Below, piece after piece: positions 5,880-7,594 of a DNA stretch of 7,594 nucleotides (positions are counted from its first letter, which is position 1; each line of letters starts with the position of its first letter). The position numbers and the translations under genes are program-made. The stretch comes from Polaromonas sp. (GTDB lineage: Bacteria > Pseudomonadota > Gammaproteobacteria > Burkholderiales > Burkholderiaceae_C). Where the stretch lies: the NCBI GenBank assembly GCA_023259235.1, contig JAHFQQ010000170.1:1-7594 (forward strand), read 5' to 3'. The notes under the pieces were generated by a model. The model saw only the letters and a list, made by a program, of their open reading frames with translations, was not told the DNA's origin and did not search any database.

Positions 5880-7594
5880 AGGCGCTCCGGGTTGGCATTG
5901 AGCTTGGCCAGCGCGTCGCGTGTGGCGCGTACCGTGAGGGCCTCTTCTTCCGTGAGAACCAGCAAACCGGCTTGCAGGTAAGCCGCCAGCCGGCGCACCT
6001 GAATCAGGAAATTGCGTCCGTCCGCGGCGGCGAACAGATACAGTTGCTTGCGCTCGCTGCACCAGGCAAACTGGACATGGCTGATCTTGCCGTTGTGATC
6101 CAGGTTGAACCAGGTGCCAAGCTGCAGCTCCCTCGCCCACGCGCGCATGGCTTCAGTGGGATGACTGCCGCCAGCCGTGATCACCTCAATTTCCGCGGCG
6201 TCGAGGCCGATCATTGTCACCAGGCTGTCAATGTCGAGCGGCAAGTCGCCCACATCCGCATCGGACAAATAGTCTTCCAGATTTGCCAACCGCTTGGCCA
6301 TCGCGTCGATCCGCTCAATGGAGATGGCATCGGTCTTGGACATGAATGCGTCGGCCAGCGTGTCGCTGATGATTTTCAGATGGCCGTCCTGCTCGGGCGT
6401 CTTCATTCCGAGCATCGACATTCCAAGGCGCAGCAATTGCAGCAATTTGGGCAAATCGGCAATTACGCGGGCGCGATCTTCGCGGTTGGGCTTGGCGCTT
6501 GCGGCCCACACTAGGTCTGCGGCGGCGCGCTTGAGCGTAATGGTTTCAGCGTGCTGCGGGCCATTTCTGATGGCCGCGATGGCCAGCACTTCGGCCCAGA
6601 TCTTGAACAGGAATTCCCGAATTTCCTCACGCACCGGCATGTCATTGAGCATGTTGCGCATCTCAATGGTGTACTGGATGGCCATGGTTTCCTTTTGTTC
6701 GACCTGCTGGGCCACGCTCACCAGACGTGCCGTGCCGCCTTGTTCCGCGAGAAACTTGGACAGGAATTTGTCAAACTCGTCATAGACGATCTGGAACACC
6801 CGTCGTCCGGTCTCGGGATACTGCTCGATCACTTGCACGACCCGCTTGACCTCCGACTCGATCACACCGCCCGACACCTTGACATCAAACCCGAGCACGC
6901 AGGAACCCATGCGGTCAATCAGCCGGCGCGCCGGATGCTGCAGCGAGCCGAAAAACTCGGGTTCGGAAATTGCCACGCGCAGCACTGGCATTTGCAGGCG
7001 TGCAAACCAGACGCGAATTCCCGCGGGAATGCGCTCCTCCGCCAGAATGCTCTGGAACATCAGGGCCACAATCTCGATAATGGCCTTTTCAGACGACGTG
7101 GTTGCAGCCTGTTTGAGCGTGTTGGCGCGTGCGCGCAACGCACCCATGGCTTGGTCGACATGGGTCTGACCATACACTTCGCCCTGTGCATCCGCCAGAA
7201 GGGTGCGCTCGGCTCCGCTCTCTTCGGCTCGCTGCACGCTGGCCATTGCCTGTGCGAGCTGCGGTGAAGGCTGATTGGGACGCGTGTTGTCAAAGCCTGC
7301 AACCTGGCTTGACAACAGGCGTTTGAGTTGCCCAATCACCCCCTGGGCCCGCATGCGGACCCGGGCCAGTGGCGTGGTTCCGGTCTGCATGCGGGTCTCG
7401 TCATAGACCGAGTTGCGCAAGTCCCCGCCCTGATGGCTCTGGACACTCCTGTCCGCGCTGCCGCTTCCGGATATACCGCTGCGTGCTGAACTGTGGCCCC
7501 ACGAATTGGTGCTGGGTGCCCCAGTGTTGCCTCCGCTGCCACGACCGCGTTGGCCGGATCCGGAACCGCCCGAGCCACCACCGCCCGAGCCACC
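5870..7594 (-). CDS. DUF1631 family protein, partial (5' end beyond window)
   Basis: The frame stays open from the right edge to TAG at 5872-5870, giving 574 residues with the N-terminus missing; members are usually 700-800 residues, so perhaps a quarter is lost. TTG at 7420 lies in the frame but has no reason to be the start, because the frame continues upstream for 58 codons. Those codons encode a Gly/Ser-rich stretch beginning GGSGGGGSGGSGSG, likely a disordered linker. The body is mostly helical and soluble, with no signal peptide or membrane segment visible. Family-like segments are LVWAASAKPNREDRARVIADLPKLL (about two thirds along) and a C-terminal domain from LGTWFNLDHNGKISHVQFAW to FLIQVRRLAAYLQAGLL. 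That last domain has a strand-rich pattern reminiscent of PilZ-like folds, which is only an impression. The function is unknown; no catalytic motif is seen. Confidence 0.86.
   Translation of the reverse strand, partial: GGSGGGGSGGSGSGQRGRGSGGNTGAPSTNSWGHSSARSGISGSGSADRSVQSHQGGDLRNSVYDETRMQTGTTPLARVRMRAQGVIGQLKRLLSSQVAGFDNTRPNQPSPQLAQAMASVQRAEESGAERTLLADAQGEVYGQTHVDQAMGALRARANTLKQAATTSSEKAIIEIVALMFQSILAEERIPAGIRVWFARLQMPVLRVAISEPEFFGSLQHPARRLIDRMGSCVLGFDVKVSGGVIESEVKRVVQVIEQYPETGRRVFQIVYDEFDKFLSKFLAEQGGTARLVSVAQQVEQKETMAIQYTIEMRNMLNDMPVREEIREFLFKIWAEVLAIAAIRNGPQHAETITLKRAAADLVWAASAKPNREDRARVIADLPKLLQLLRLGMSMLGMKTPEQDGHLKIISDTLADAFMSKTDAISIERIDAMAKRLANLEDYLSDADVGDLPLDIDSLVTMIGLDAAEIEVITAGGSHPTEAMRAWARELQLGTWFNLDHNGKISHVQFAWCSERKQLYLFAAADGRNFLIQVRRLAAYLQAGLLVLTEEEALTVRATRDALAKLNANPERLLA

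Noticed and set aside
5864..7267. Plus-strand open frames of 216 and 238 codons
   Set aside because: Both are antisense to the DUF1631 gene. Their composition, rich in His, Gln and Arg, is that of a shadow frame.
7336..7593. Minus-strand open frame of 85 codons at the right edge
   Set aside because: It overlaps the DUF1631 frame, which continues to the window end in a different phase; the Ala/Arg-rich product is a frame shadow of the Gly/Ser linker.
7561..7594. Short direct repeats (CCGCCCGAGCCACCA) as a possible tandem DNA repeat
   Set aside because: They are explained by repeated Gly/Ser codons of the linker; too short to call a separate repeat element.

Overview
The window is a compact, GC-rich stretch of bacterial chromosome. 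Its gene order and protein sequences best fit a betaproteobacterium of the order Burkholderiales, perhaps Comamonadaceae-like. That placement is inferred from the def/fmt cluster lying divergent to a LysM protein, dprA and smg, and from the DUF1631 gene. I see no phage, transposon, CRISPR, rRNA or tRNA sequence.

Layout. The left part, bases 1-2585, is a tight minus-strand operon read in the order def (peptide deformylase), a small lipoprotein, fmt (methionyl-tRNA formyltransferase), and an AzlC-type permease that runs off the left edge. Two of its three junctions are 4-base ATGA stop/start overlaps and the third gap is 31 bases, so it is very probably one transcript. Bases 2586-2784 form a divergent promoter region. 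On the plus strand follow an exported LysM-domain protein (2785-4005), dprA (4108-5232) and smg (5331-5837). A DUF1631 protein lies convergently on the minus strand (5870 to the right edge). Its reading frame stays open to the last base, so its N-terminus is missing.

How the genes work together. Fmt formylates the initiator Met-tRNA and Def removes the formyl group from nascent proteins, so these two are a functional pair. The lipoprotein and AzlC are co-transcribed passengers in the cell envelope. DprA loads RecA onto incoming single-stranded DNA during natural transformation. The LysM protein probably acts at peptidoglycan. Smg and DUF1631 have no firmly established role.

Most of the window is ordinary core genome and I see no obvious new multi-gene system. 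The points most worth a second look are: the promoter of smg, which has a 19-base spacer holding a 13-base palindrome and would give a leaderless mRNA; the def-coupled lipoprotein, which looks like two copies of a BamE/OmlA-like module; and the absence of topA directly after smg.
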